Positions 12,871 through 22,794 of a DNA stretch of 64,000 nt are shown one piece after another. Source of the stretch: Varanus komodoensis (taxonomy: Eukaryota > Chordata > Lepidosauria > Squamata > Varanidae); the NCBI RefSeq assembly GCF_004798865.1, contig NW_025335268.1, forward strand, positions 5,648,486 through 5,712,485, in the 5' to 3' direction. Both the position numbers and the translations under genes were made by a program. Within the stretch, counting starts at the first letter, position 1, and each line of letters starts with the position of its first letter. The notes under the pieces are model-generated. The model had not been told where the DNA came from. It searched no databases and saw only the letters and a list, made by a program, of their open reading frames with translations.

Positions 12871-13108
12871 GAGAGCCAGTGTGGTGTAGTGGTTAAGAGC
12901 ATGGGACTGGGACTCAGACGATCTGGGTTCTAGTCCCTGCTCAGCCACGGAGCCAACTGGGTGACTTTGGGCCAGTCACAGACTCCCAGCCCGACCTACC
13001 TCACAGGGTTGTTGTGGTGATAAGATGGAGGAGGAGATGTAAGCTGCCCTGAGCCTTTGTAGGAAAAAGGCAGGATATAAATCAATACATAAATAAAAAT
13101 AAATAAAC
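12871..13108 (+). mobile_element. Sauria-type SINE, nearly full length
   Basis: The tRNA-related head has GCCAGTGTGGTGTAGTGGTT (A-box region) and a B box GGTTCTAGTCC at 12926-12936. The body has GGGTGACTTTGGGCCAGTCA and CCTACCTCACAGGGTTGTTG. The 3' end has GGCAGGATATAAAT followed by an A/T-rich ATAAATA tail. This is the organisation of Sauria SINEs, whose 3' end resembles Bov-B LINEs. It is the best-preserved SINE in the window. Confidence 0.92.
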
Positions 13109-13349
13109 AGCCAGAAGGCTCTCTAGAGCAACTCTGTCTGCCCTATTGTACAGGGGGTCACAGGGCTGCAAGAACCAGCTGTGGGGGGCTCACAATCAGG
13201 AGCTAGAAGTTGCTGGTTTTCCTCTCCTCCTTCACCTATGACTCCATTAGGGTGACTTTCCTGAGCAAACAATCCAGGCCCCAAACCAACTCAAGACTAC
13301 TCCATCTTATCCCAGCTCGGTCAGGCTGGTTTCAGTAAATGCAGGGTTT
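13109..13349. other. Unassigned sequence
   Basis: Between two oppositely oriented SINEs. No recognised feature. Confidence 0.4.
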
Positions 13350-13550
13350 ATGTATTTGTTATATTTATATCACACCTTTCATCTGAGGAGCCCATGGCAG
13401 CACACCTGGTCTTCCTCCTCCCCCACCTTGCTGTAACAACTCTGTGCAGTGGGTTCGGCTGAGAGTTGGTGATGGTCCAAGGCAAAGTGGAGACTACAAA
13501 GTAGATCTCCTAGTCCAACACTATAACCAGTACACCATACTGTCTCCAAG
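13350..13550 (-). mobile_element. Sauria-related SINE, minus orientation
   Basis: The plus strand reads TTTATATCACACCTTTCATC, then GGAGCCCATGGCAGCACACC, then AGTCCAACACTATAACCAGT and TACACCATACTGTCTCC. This is the reverse complement of the SINE head with its tRNA-like promoter at the right end. The tail differs from the 12871 copy, so it may belong to a sister subfamily. Confidence 0.8.
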
Positions 13551-13867
13551 CACACAGGGGAATGTTAGGCTCCCAGATGAAGCATAGGACAGAAGAGCAT
13601 TTCTCTATCCTGCCGCTTGGCTAGAAAAGCTTCTGGAGAAAGCCCAGGCCCAGGCCTAGGCAGACCAAGGAGAAATGCTCACCATGCAGTGCTTTGGGAT
13701 GGGTCCCCCAAAGCTGGAGCCCAGGCCAAGCAGCGGGCTTGAGAAGCACACATCCACCTGGTGCCTTGGCTGGGGAGACTTTGGTAGATATGGGCTTTCC
13801 TTCGCATGCAGCAAAGGCAAATGAGGCCAGGAAACAGGGACTGCACTTGGACAGAGGTAACTTCTTG

Positions 13868-13957
13868 ACATCATTCAGCCTCCTAACAGGCCAGGACATA
13901 ACTAACCCATCAACATCATTCAGCCCACTAATATTTTGGAGAATAACTAATCCCCCA
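13868..13957. repeat. Two diverged 45-bp tandem units
   Basis: ACATCATTCAGCC begins each unit (about 13868 and 13913), and each contains ACATAACTAA- or GAATAACTAA-like ends. Similarity is moderate, so this is an old tandem duplication or chance. Confidence 0.4.
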
Positions 13958-14514
13958 AAGTCCCCTGCCCCTATCTAGGAAGTGGCACTCCTTCAGGGTT
14001 TCATGGTCATCATCTCTAGACTTTTAATTTCTTATACTTAAGCTCTGCTGAACCTACTCTTAATGTCTTTCCTTAAAACCATTCCAGCTGACTTTCAACA
14101 ATAAATTTTAACAGAATTAGAAGTGAAACATGCTCAGAGCACACATGCTATCTCCCCCTCTCTTGGGTGTGTGTTCCTCACTTCTTGCTTCTGAACCAAG
14201 CAGTCCTCTTCCCTTTGAATTCAAACTATGTTATTCTCAAAAGAAAGAAGTAGGCTATATCTGAAAAGCTGACAGTATATTTCGTATGAAAGCTGAGGCT
14301 TCTGGCCAAGGCACCCCATTTCTTACAGAAGGATGATAGCAGTGCATTCTTGATACACTTTGGAAGCTTAGGAAACAGTGCATGGAGCTGTGTTACACTG
14401 AGCCAGATCCTTGGTCCAACGAGCCAACCCTCCCTTAAGGACTGGCTTTATTTGGGAAATGCTGCCTGCACGCTTAGACATGCTTCGGCAGCTGCGCTCA
14501 TATACTCACAGTCC
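13958..14514. other. Unassigned intronic sequence
   Basis: No gene. The stretch 14388-14430 (GAGCTGTGTTACACTGAGCC) resembles the tail of a widespread LINE-derived repeat, but it is too short to name. Confidence 0.35.
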
Positions 14515-14805
14515 GGCAGGGGAGTGCGATGAGCAGGGCTTTCTCAGGGGTTGCTCAAGCTCTGCAGTGCCCTCTGGTTGATTTAAGCTTTGGCACATGC
14601 CTTTAAAAATGCCTTGAAAAGCTATTTCTTCCCTTGAGACTATGAATGGCCTGGTTGATTTCTAGCCATTTTTCCTTTGGTGACTGCGCAACTAACTATC
14701 TCGCTACAGCATGTTGTATTTAAGGCCAAACCATAACATTCATAAACTTTTCATCGGAGAGCTTTGGCTGCTGGGCAGTGTAGAAATTAAATAAAATGGT
14801 GAATA
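14515..14805 (+). mobile_element. L2-clade LINE 3' end
   Basis: The copy begins with the eroded coding end (AGCAGGGCTTTCTCAGGGGT) and ends with the L2 3' signature GAGAGCTTTGGCTGCTGGGC followed by AGTGTAGAAATTAAATAAA. The same tail logic is seen at 51160 and 51870. Confidence 0.75.
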
Positions 14806-14907
14806 CGCTAGCAACAGCTCTTCCATTAGACATTACCTTGCTTACATATGCTGGTGGTTGAACCCGACACCGCCCAGGTGCCAACAGGTGCTCTGTCACT
14901 AAACCAG

Positions 14908-15030
14908 CATTGTCTAACCGAGTGGCCTCCGGATGTGTTTTGCTACAACTCCCAAGCCTCAGCCAGCACGGCTGGGAATTGTAGCCACAAACCTCAGGAG
15001 GGCAGCGGGTTGCAGAAAGCTGTGCTACAT
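14908..15030. repeat. Short palindromic (MITE-like) repeat, copy 3
   Basis: GGCCTCCGGATGTGTTTTGC, then CTACAACTCCCAAGCCTCAG, with an inverse arm CTGGGAATTGTAGCCACAAA. The arms pair imperfectly. Confidence 0.6.
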
Positions 15031-15156
15031 TCTGACTGTGCCCCAGAGGAACCGTGAGGTTTATACTTCCAGCCCACTGGCTTACCTGTGCTCTCACTGA
15101 AGGTTAAAGCCCCTTATCCAGGCACGAGCATAACATCCCAGTGCCAGGGTGAAGCT

Positions 15157-15340
15157 GAGAGACAGTGTGGTAGAGGGTTAGAGTGCTGGACTGGGAAAAG
15201 TCTGGGTTCTAGTCCCCACTCAGCTGTAAAACCACTGACCTTCAGCCTATCCTATTTCACAGAGTTGTTGTAAAGATAAAAGATCATATAAGCCCCCTTG
15301 GGTTCCTTACAGGAAAATGGATGGATTTTATTTATTTGGA
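15157..15340 (+). mobile_element. Sauria-type SINE, diverged
   Basis: GACAGTGTGGTAGAGGGTTA (A-box region), GGTTCTAGTCCCCACTCAGC (B box), TTTCACAGAGTTGTTGTAAA and a short tail. The middle is shortened compared with the copy at 12871. Confidence 0.8.
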
Positions 15341-16298
15341 GTAATTTTATCCCATCCTATACAAAGTATTACGTGTATTTTTTTTAAAACTCCAGTGGTT
15401 ACTTATCCAGTCAGAAAGACCTCATCAAGAGATAAGTATTAACAGTCAACACTAAAATAAAACACATGTACTATCAGTTCTGGTTAAACAGAGAAACAGA
15501 CCGATTAGCTATCAATAATCACCAAAATAGCATTTACTAGTAATCTCCAGCACAAAATTACTGAGCCTACAATAAGCTACCCTGGATAGTAGAACTATTA
15601 AAAAAATCACTAAAGTTAAATGGTCTCAAAACTAAGATGCGCTCTGGATCCATTTCAATAAGAAATAGTAAGAAGACTAATTTTCATCCCTTTTTAGGAA
15701 GCATTTTTCTTCATTCCATTTTCAAACTGTTTACACTCTGTGACTCTTTCATATGTTACCAAGGAATGGCCTTAAAAAAGAAGTACAAGTGACTTGCACT
15801 TCCTCTAACATGAGGATTACCAAAGGTGAGACCCATGAGTTCCGCAAGATACGTGGATTTATGGGATCTTGCTACTTCCGTATTCAGAAGGAACTAAAAC
15901 AGGAAAAAAACTGCAAGTCACATGTATTCAGGACCTCACATCAAACCCATTTTATTCCCTTTAAAAATCCCTAGAGATGTTTTGATATACACATACACCC
16001 TCTGTCCCAAGAAGACTTCAGAACCCTCTGAAGTTTATGTCCCACATTACAATTCACGCTAGCTACTCTTCAGGGAAATTATTAGACTTCTTAGAGGGTT
16101 GATCCTCAAACCTGCAGTCATGATCAGAACTCAGGAGTGGGGGGAATGCAAGACTTGCTCCTCCCTTCTACAAGCCCTCCTGCATGTTCTTAACACATGA
16201 TCTTGACACAACGTTGGAGGTTTTCCCTACCAAGGCCTGGCATAGGAATTGCAGCCCTATCACATCACTCACAGAGAGGAAAGCGGCAGAGCACTGGT
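15341..16298. other. Intron sequence next to DUSP10 exon 2
   Basis: No gene. A minus-strand AATAAA lies at 15951-15956, about 212 bases after the stop that ends the read-through frame from exon 2. It could serve premature polyadenylation, which is inference only. Confidence 0.4.
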
Positions 16299-16311
16299 TA
16301 TAAATACCTTT
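16299..16311 (-). promoter_or_regulatory. DUSP10: 5' splice site ending DUSP10 exon 2
   Basis: On the minus strand the sequence is CTCAAAG|GTATTTAT, giving a phase-1 junction after Lys266. This is where similarity to DUSP10 stops: after LVLK-G the frame reads IYNQCSAAF, which is not DUSP10. GTATTT is a weak donor compared with GTRAGT. The coding frame stays open through the donor for 46 more codons to a stop at 16168-16170, so intron retention would give a rhodanese-only protein of about 312 residues. Confidence 0.85.
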
Positions 16312-17106
16312 GAGAACCAGCGGTTCCTTGCCTTCTCGCTTGAGAGACTCCAGCACTATGTGCAATGGCTGTGAAGGTATTACTCTGCTTGGCTCATTGG
16401 TATTCTCATCATAAACAACAATTTCTTTGGAAAAGATCCTCTTGAAAGAGTCCTTGCCTTCCCGGCAAGAGATCAAGTCCAAGACTGTGATCTTGCCCTG
16501 CTGAAGCCGTCTCCTGCTAATCTTATCAGAGCAGTTGATGTGCACTGCACCCTGAATGTGGCTTTTGTTGTACTCCATGAACGGCCGACAGTCAATGATG
16601 ACAGGCCCTTGGTGGGCCTTGGTGCATTTGGTCATCTTCTTAGCCAGGTCATTGGGATAGATTATTTTTATGCTCGCCAGCTGCTTTGTCGCGCTCGAGA
16701 CCGGGCTGCCCACTCCACTCGACGGACTCAGCGGGCCGGAGTTCTCATTGTTGTTGACCATCTGGTTCGCAGGGCAGGTGGCCGAGGTGCCTAGGTGGGC
16801 AGGGGTGCTGCTGGTGCTTGCTTGCGCTGGAGCCTGATTGTCCTTGTCGTACGTTGCCACAGTGCAGCAACTGGCGCTGCTGCATCCACAACTCAAGGAG
16901 CGGGCAGAGCCGTTGGATGAGGGCATATACGTGAGATGGGCAGCCTTGAGGGACACAACAGCTGAGCTAAGAAGACCCACGTGGCTCTCGCTGGCAGAAG
17001 AGGCAGATTCAAGGTAGCTGGAGTCCAAGCAAAGGTTGAGATCCTGAGGTCGGACAGGCCTTGAGAGTGCCACTACTACCCTGTCGTCTAGTGGAGATGG
17101 AGGCAT
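16308..17106 (-). CDS. DUSP10: DUSP10 (MKP-5) first coding exon, N-terminal part of the protein
   Basis: DUSP10 is a dual-specificity phosphatase that inactivates JNK and p38 MAP kinases in cytoplasm and nucleus. This exon encodes residues 1-266 plus one base of codon 267 (phase 1). It opens with MPPSPLDDRVVVALSRPVRP, which I recognise as the conserved DUSP10 start. A low-complexity Ser/Ala-rich stretch follows (about 30-145, with the conserved SCGCSSASCCTVATYDKDNQ at 72-91). The rhodanese-like MAPK-binding domain runs from about 143 (KIIYPNDLAKKM) through VIIDCRPFMEYNKSHIQGA to the exon end. The RRRLQQGKITVLD stretch (198-210) has the basic and hydrophobic residues of the kinase-interaction motif. 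From memory of the human protein, about three residues are missing after TKCTKAH. The start is chosen because an acceptor lies 43 bases upstream and the family begins here. Its context is weak (CCTCATGC). Frame continues upstream only into intron. The catalytic HCxxxxxR domain is not in the window; it belongs to later exons left of base 1. Confidence 0.97.
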
Positions 17107-17149
17107 GAGGAGGCTGAGAATGGCAAGCCAAAAGGAACTCAAGCTCTCT
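17107..17149 (-). other. DUSP10: DUSP10 exon 2, 5' UTR portion
   Basis: These 43 bases lie between the splice acceptor and the start codon. The upstream sequence on the minus strand reads TTTTCCTTTTTAACAG, a good polypyrimidine tract plus AG at 17150-17151, so the exon begins with AGAGAGC. No ATG occurs inside this segment. The exon boundary is inferred from the splice consensus, not from a transcript. Confidence 0.85.
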
Positions 17150-19509
17150 CTGTTAAAAAGGAAAATAATAATAATGATCGGGTATCTCGTGACGCACAGG
17201 GCTTCATTCTTCCACCTGGAAAGCCATGCCCTAAACACTGGGTGCCCACAGGCCTTTTTGCATAAAAGGTTAATAAAAATGGGAGACGATCTTACTCTCT
17301 GGCTACTATCATGTGGCATAGAACAGAAGGAGAACTGTAGCTGCGTGATTTTTAAACAGGTTGTAAAACCACAAGACTGAAAAGGAGACTGAAAGTCATC
17401 TGCCCCACCTTTGTGCTATGGCAGGTAGCGCTTTCCCCCACAATAAAACCAGGACCCTTATATATGTTACGGTTCTGTGGGTGTGCAGGAAAATGTGCTG
17501 TTCACTTCAGAATACTACTTTAAGAAAGTCCATTTGCATTTCTGCAAACAAAGTAACTTTGTAGCCCTTTTGCTTGCAAATACATGCTTGGGGAAGTGGA
17601 TAATGCCTGCTAGAGAAGCTAGAGAAGTTACAAAATAAGCTCTTTACTGGATAAAGGGCAAAAGTCCTTTGTTTATTGCCTTAAGTAGAATGACAAGTTG
17701 CAGAAAACTACTATATAATAAGTAATGCAAAAAAGACAGGTTCTGCAAATTTTAATTTATAGCAGTTACAGAATTCAGCTTTTGGTAATTCTGATGTGCA
17801 TGTACTTTTAAAGAACAGCGAACTGATCGTCCTGTCAAGACGACTAACCCAAATCATCCACATGGCAGTGGGCAAAGCAGGCAGAATGAGCAACTTCAGC
17901 AAGTAAGCCCAATTCTGCCTTGCTGTACACTGGGGGAGTTCATTGCAGAAAAGGATATACTGCTATACTTTCTGCAAATTAAGCTACCCATTGAATGTTA
18001 AATAACAAGAACTCAGGACAGCCAGATCTAGCCTGGGAGGATTTTCCAATTCTCCCCAAGCAAACTGCTTTCATAATTGGCTTCACACAGACACAAACAT
18101 GCATGCACGCACACACACACAGCTTCTCAGTAAAATGAATACCTACTAAAAAGAAAGGGGACATAGGAAATGGAGTGTGTCTTGCATCCCTTATGAGCCG
18201 AAATGCTATTTTGGACCTGCATTTCAGATGCTAATAAAACTCTCATAGTGACAGCTTTGGAATATCCAAGCCTCAAGGTACCCAAACTCCTGTTCTTACA
18301 GCCTTCTCCTCATCACCCAACACCTAGAGGGAAAAGCTGAGATGATCCCCCCCACACACACACACACACAAAACAACACAAAACAAAAAACCCAGAGCTC
18401 CCTTCAACCCAGTACCACCGTTCAAGATTATATATATTCATATTATCACATTGAGTGACCAGTTACACTGGCATTTGGCATAGTCCAAATGAGGTCAGTC
18501 AGATGACACTAGGGTTTTTTTTAAGGTTATTGCATCACCGTATCTTAAGGCTGAAATCCTAAGCAGACTTCTCAAAAATCGATTTCTATTTAACTTTTTA
18601 AAAAGCTACCTTATTTTTGAGTAAGCTTGCTTGAGATCAGACCAGTCACACAAGAGAATGGCAAGCAAAAGCGAGGAATGGGGAAACTATTCCCACCAGA
18701 ATGTATGGTCCCTCCATCAGAGCAGAATAATGATCTTATCCATTGATGAATATATTTTTCAAAAAGTAACTTGAACAAGCTAATTCTCATACAACTTTCT
18801 ACTGCTTGTTTCTATAATCCTGCAATGACCTCTTCTCCCTTTGGGATGGCCCATTATCTCTGGACAATAAACAGAAAACAAATGCTTTTCCATAACCTAT
18901 AGAGAATAGGGTGGAAAGTATTTGCAGGATAAGGCTAAATTATCACCCTAATGGGAAGAAAGGAGAAGATCACATTCACGACCTGTGTGAGAAAAAAATT
19001 CTGTGCGGGGAAAGAGATCTGAAATACAGAAAATCAGCTCTATGCAGTCCTTAGTTCTCTCTCTCCTGTATTGGAGGAACAACAAATGCATGTGCTTGAG
19101 TGCCTGTGTGTGCACGTCACACAAATGCACCACACACTCCAAGAAATGGGACGCAAAGGTGCGAAGTGCGGGCGGGGGACAGAAGTAACACCTTTTCCCC
19201 GACTGAAAGAAACCCAGAAACAAGGGGTTACTTTTGTAAGCTAGTCACGTGTGGGACCAGCAAGATTATATATCTATATTTTAAGGGCATCCTCATATCT
19301 GGAGCCCAAGTAAAATAGCCCCGATTCTTTCAGAGCCAGGACTTGGGGGAAGATCTGCATCCCTGCAGCAAAAGTAATATATTTACAGCCAAACCATGAA
19401 GGCAGACTTGCGAGGTTAAAAGATCCCAGCCACGAAGGAGAGCGACAAGAAGAGAAAAAGAAAACGAGGAGAGAAAGAACCAAAAAGAAGAACGCAGAAG
19501 CACGCTCAC
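17150..19509 (-). other. DUSP10: DUSP10 intron 1 (candidate extent)
   Basis: The interval lies between the acceptor at 17150 and the best candidate donor at 19508-19509, about 2.36 kb. It is mostly unique sequence. The only simple repeats I see are short CA runs near 18108-18120 and 18353-18370. I recognise no LINE or SINE here, so it is unusually repeat-poor for this window. The 5' limit depends on the exon 1 donor call, which is an inference. Confidence 0.6.
18353..18370. repeat. (CA)n microsatellite
   Basis: Nine CA units following a C-run, inside DUSP10 intron 1. Confidence 0.9.
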
Positions 19510-20180
19510 CCATTCAGAGCCTCTCCCGAACCCCACGGAGCAGAGAATACGTTTTACAGAGCTTCTCTCCCTTTTGGTTTGGCGGGGGAGCGTTGACACA
19601 CCAGAGATGCCAGAGACTCTTCTACACTCCAGTCCCCACTCCCCACCCCCGACACTGCAGCAATCCCGAACGAGAAGAGCCTTCGCTCCGCTCCGCTCGT
19701 TCGGTCTCTTTCACTAAGACAGACCCAGGACAGCCTACGCCGGGGCGCCCGCGACATTACCCTAGTCCATCTCCTCGGTATCTCATTTCCTAGTCGCTCT
19801 TTTAAAAGGCATGCTTTCCCTAAAATTGTACCGACTACGGAAGAGTATGTCTAGCCCAAAGCCTTCCACTTACTTCATAAACGAGTATTTCCCTCCAGCA
19901 TCCGGCGCTCGCCTGCGGCTATCGATTTACGCATTAAGCCCCCATTCACTTGGCTTCATTGATCTCCAACTGCAACATACTTACTTTCTCTTTTGCTACA
20001 CAGTAAATGTAAGGTTCGAAAGGGGCGTGACGGCAGGAGGGATAGGCGGCGCGCTGACCCAATAGGGGCTCTCCCCTGGAAGCCGCTTGCTCTCCCTCGC
20101 GGGATTGGCGGTGGGTGAGTAAGTGGGCGGAGTCAGGGGACTGGCCTGCCGTCTCTCAAGAGCCAGTTTGTTCGAATGCT
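19510..20180 (-). other. DUSP10: Candidate DUSP10 non-coding exon 1
   Basis: The minus strand has a strong donor, CTGAATGG|GTGAGCG, with GT at 19509-19508, at the gene-proximal edge of the CpG-rich block. The transcription start is unknown. TATA-like candidates are TTTTAAAA at 19802-19809 and TTATAA at 20186-20191, which would place it near 19775 or 20160. Another possible donor, GGGTAATG, lies near 19757-19762. No long open reading frame needs to be invoked. If the 19509 donor is used, an ATG two codon positions before it forms a four-codon upstream ORF across the junction (M-E-R-A-stop). Confidence 0.5.
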
Positions 20181-20640
20181 CGGTGTTATAACCAGCGGAG
20201 GGAGTGATGTCATTGGCAGCCAATCAAGAACGTCAGTGGGCCAGCCTAAGCCGGAGAGTAGCAGCTGCTGCTGCTGCTCTCTATTTACATGTAAACTTAA
20301 ACAGGAGGACGTGGTTAACTCTTCCCTGCGCAGAATTGTCAATGGCGCACAATAAGTTGTCTGTCTTTCTCCGCCCATTCTTTTCTTTTAAAATCTCCCC
20401 TCCCCCCCTATTTCTACAGCATCTCTTTCTGGAGTCCTCCGCTCTCCCTTTAAGACCCACTTCTCCCCACCCACAGCTCCCCCCCCCCTTTATTTCTTCA
20501 ATGAATGAATGAGTCAATGAATGAATCTCGCGTCCGCACGTTCTTCCTGCACAGCAGGCGACACACTGGAGCTGGCCGATCACGAGCGTTTGATATGGCC
20601 ACCTGGTGCCGAAGGAGCCGGATTCAGCATGTGCAGTGTG
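19540..20640 (-). promoter_or_regulatory. DUSP10: CpG-rich promoter region of DUSP10
   Basis: This block has many more CpG dinucleotides than its surroundings, for example 19683-19755, 20027-20110 and 20520-20620. Its motifs include CCAAT at 20059-20063 and 20220-20224 and inverted CCAAT at 20104-20108 and 20212-20216. There is also a GC box GGGCGG at 20125-20130, a CRE-like TGATGTCA at 20205-20212 and an AP-1-like TGAGTAA at 20116-20122. Paired CCAAT boxes facing each other around 20212-20224 and a CRE-like site suit a stress-inducible phosphatase promoter. It may also fire towards higher coordinates. Position 2.4 kb upstream of the coding exon supports the assignment to DUSP10. Motif function is inferred. 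Confidence 0.7.
20264..20278. repeat. (GCT)5 run in the promoter region
   Basis: Five GCT units directly upstream of the CCAAT cluster, relative to the minus-strand gene. Confidence 0.85.
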
Positions 20641-21734
20641 TACAACTTTCGCCTCAGCCATCAATTGGGACTGCAGATCAGCAGAGCTCGCTGGTGATAA
20701 TTCCCCACCACCACCTCACATTGCTTGTGGCGTTCGACATCACACCTCAGGTCTCTGATGGAGTGGACAGCAGACCACGGAAACTGGTGCGAGTCTTTAA
20801 AGGGCCACAAGCCTTTGTCGATTTTGCTGCAACAGATTGACACAGCTCTATCCTTCTGGAAAATGCCCAAATGCGATCACACGTTGTTGTTCTTTTTCCT
20901 AAAGATAGTTGCTCCTATAGTTTGAGCAAGGAAAGGCGAGAACCCAGCAGCAAATGCAAGATTAATACAGTCTATTTCCAATCAGTTAGAGCTGAATAAG
21001 GAACTAAGGATGAGCTAAATCCTGCCTTCTGGATATCCCTGTACGTTTGAATGTCCCCAGATAACCTTCACTTTCCTAGACTCCGTCAATGCTGGAATGA
21101 TTGGGGGGGGGGGCGGAAGCTGCCTTAGCTGTCTGTTGACTGTGCACTAGATACTGCTTTCGCATGGGGAGGGGGGCGGACGGTATAGATTGCATTAACA
21201 TCCGCTCCTCTAAATTTGAACACTGCTGACAGGTATAGTTTTCTGTTTATTCATTCTGTACCCTGTGCTTACCCCTGGTTTAGCATTCAGAGCAATTATG
21301 GAGCACCTTCTGTAAGGAGGCTTTCTAAGCATAATCCGGGTGGCCTTTTCCATGCTGGGCAAATCATTCAGCAAGTCCAGTCTCTCCATCTTAGAATCTT
21401 TTGAGGTGCTGCATGCTTTGTTTCACAGTCATTGTTGCTTTTGCTAGGGTTATGTGTGTTCTTTTGTACTTGTGGGCACAATTCTATGATAATTTGTCCT
21501 ACAACCCCCAGCATGCCCCAGCCAGCAGGGAGATTCTTCTGTTAAAACATACATAAGTTGGTGCCCTAAGCTTTCTTGTTTGTTTCTTGTAAGTTTCCAA
21601 GGGAACTGTTTACTGGGCAGCATGCAAATATAATATTAAAGAACTAAGAATGGCATATTTGTCCCCCTGTAAAGCAAGAGATGCCGTTGAGGGGGGCAAT
21701 ATTGAGCCTCATAAGAAAGCCAGGTGGGGCTGGA
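20641..21734. other. Unassigned sequence upstream of the DUSP10 promoter
   Basis: No gene is supported. A G-run occurs at 21103-21113. A partial palindromic-repeat arm (CCTACAACCCCCAGCATGCC) lies at about 21500-21520. Confidence 0.35.
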
Positions 21735-21763
21735 GTGGAGACTTGGGAAAACCAGGTTCAAGT
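21735..21763 (+). mobile_element. Sauria-type SINE, 5' piece, split by an L2
   Basis: GTGGAGACTTGGGAAAACCA then GGTTCAAGT is the tRNA-like B-box region of a Sauria SINE. Its continuation is found at 22508 after the L2 insertion. Confidence 0.65.
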
Positions 21764-22507
21764 TTATTATTTATTTATTTATTAAAACATTTCTATGCCG
21801 CCCCTTGCCGAAGCCTCGGGGCGGCTCACAGCACAAAATAAAATACAATAAAATACAAAAATAACAATATAAAATTAACAATATAAAATAAATAACAATA
21901 TAAAAGAAGTTGCCCTGGCCAGATAAATAAGCAAATATTGTTAACAATTAAAATGACGCTTAAATAAAAAGGTCTTCGCCTGGCGCCGAAAAACAAATAA
22001 CGACGGCGCCAGGCAGACCTCTCTGGGGAGCGCATTCCATAGATTGGGCGCCACCGCAGAGAAAGCCCTCCTCCGAGTACCTACCCTCCTAATTTCCTTC
22101 ACGGAGGGTTCCCGGAGAAGGGCCTCTCCCGATGATCTCAAGGGGCGGCCGGGCATATATGGATGTAAGCGCTCCTTCAGGTAACCAGGACCCAAGCCGT
22201 TTAGGGCTTTATAGGTCATCACCAACACCTTGAATTGGGCCCAGACTTCAATGGGGAGCCAGTGAAGCTGACGGAGGACTGGAGTCATGTGAACATAATG
22301 CCCAGTCCCCGTCAGCAGCCTGGCAGCTCTATTTTGAACCAATTGAAGTATCCGGACCGTCTTCAAGGGTAGCCCCACGTAAAGCGCGTTACAGAAGTCA
22401 AGGCGGGAAGTCACCAGCGCGTGTGTCACCGTTGCCAGGCAGTCGTACTCCAGGTAGGGGCGCAGCTGATGGATCAGCCGAAGCTGGAGGAAAGCGCTCC
22501 TCGCCAC
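21764..22507 (-). mobile_element. L2-clade LINE, 3' end with ORF2 C-terminus
   Basis: The minus strand from 22507 has an open frame of 188 residues including LVTSRLDFCNALYVGLPLK, LVQNRAARLLTGT, LHWLPIEVWAQFKVLVMTYK and ALNGLGPGYLKERL. These are the L2 ORF2 C-terminal blocks. The 3' UTR is short: ATGCCGCCCCTTGCCGAAGC in complement, then A/T-rich tail repeats. The frame is intact over 188 codons, so this is a young 5'-truncated copy. Confidence 0.92.
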
Positions 22508-22648
22508 CTACTCAGCCATGAAGCTCATTGGGTGGTTTGGGGCCAGACACTCACTCTCAGCTGTGCCCACCTCACAGGGTCGTTGTTGTGAGGATAAAAT
22601 GTCTTGGGTTCTTCCAAAAGGAAAAGTGGTGGGCTATAAACCCATATA
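22508..22648 (+). mobile_element. Sauria-type SINE, 3' piece
   Basis: CTACTCAGCCATGAAGCTCA, GGGGCCAGACACTCACTCTC, CACCTCACAGGGTCGTTGTT and GGTGGGCTATAAACCC continue the SINE that begins at 21735. Together the two pieces span one SINE interrupted by the L2. Confidence 0.8.
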
Positions 22649-22794
22649 GAGAGAGGAGACATGGATTTTCTTGCAGTAGATGGAGCAGACTTATTCCACT
22701 AGGGAATGGCTAGAACCAATAGGTAGGGAACCAAAGTGTAGGGAGGCAAACCTCTCATTAGAAGACATGTCTAACAGTGAGTGCTGCTTAGTAG
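22649..22794. other. Unassigned sequence
   Basis: Short spacer between retroelements with no recognised feature. Confidence 0.4.

Larger units (their letters stand above)
1..16307 (-). other. DUSP10: DUSP10 intron 2 (partial)
   Basis: Everything left of the donor should be second intron, because no later DUSP10 exon appears. I looked on the minus strand for the conserved catalytic-domain stretches (LPFLFLGNEQDAQDL, HCQAGVSRSAT) and found none. The interval contains CR1, SINE, L2, hAT and palindromic repeats listed separately. A long second intron is also my recollection for the human gene. Confidence 0.75.

Noticed and set aside
1-16167. Search for the DUSP10 catalytic exons
   Set aside because: No minus-strand match to the conserved catalytic stretches, so these exons must lie outside the window.
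16540-16794. Plus-strand frame of 84 codons inside DUSP10 exon 2
   Set aside because: Antisense shadow of the real coding exon.
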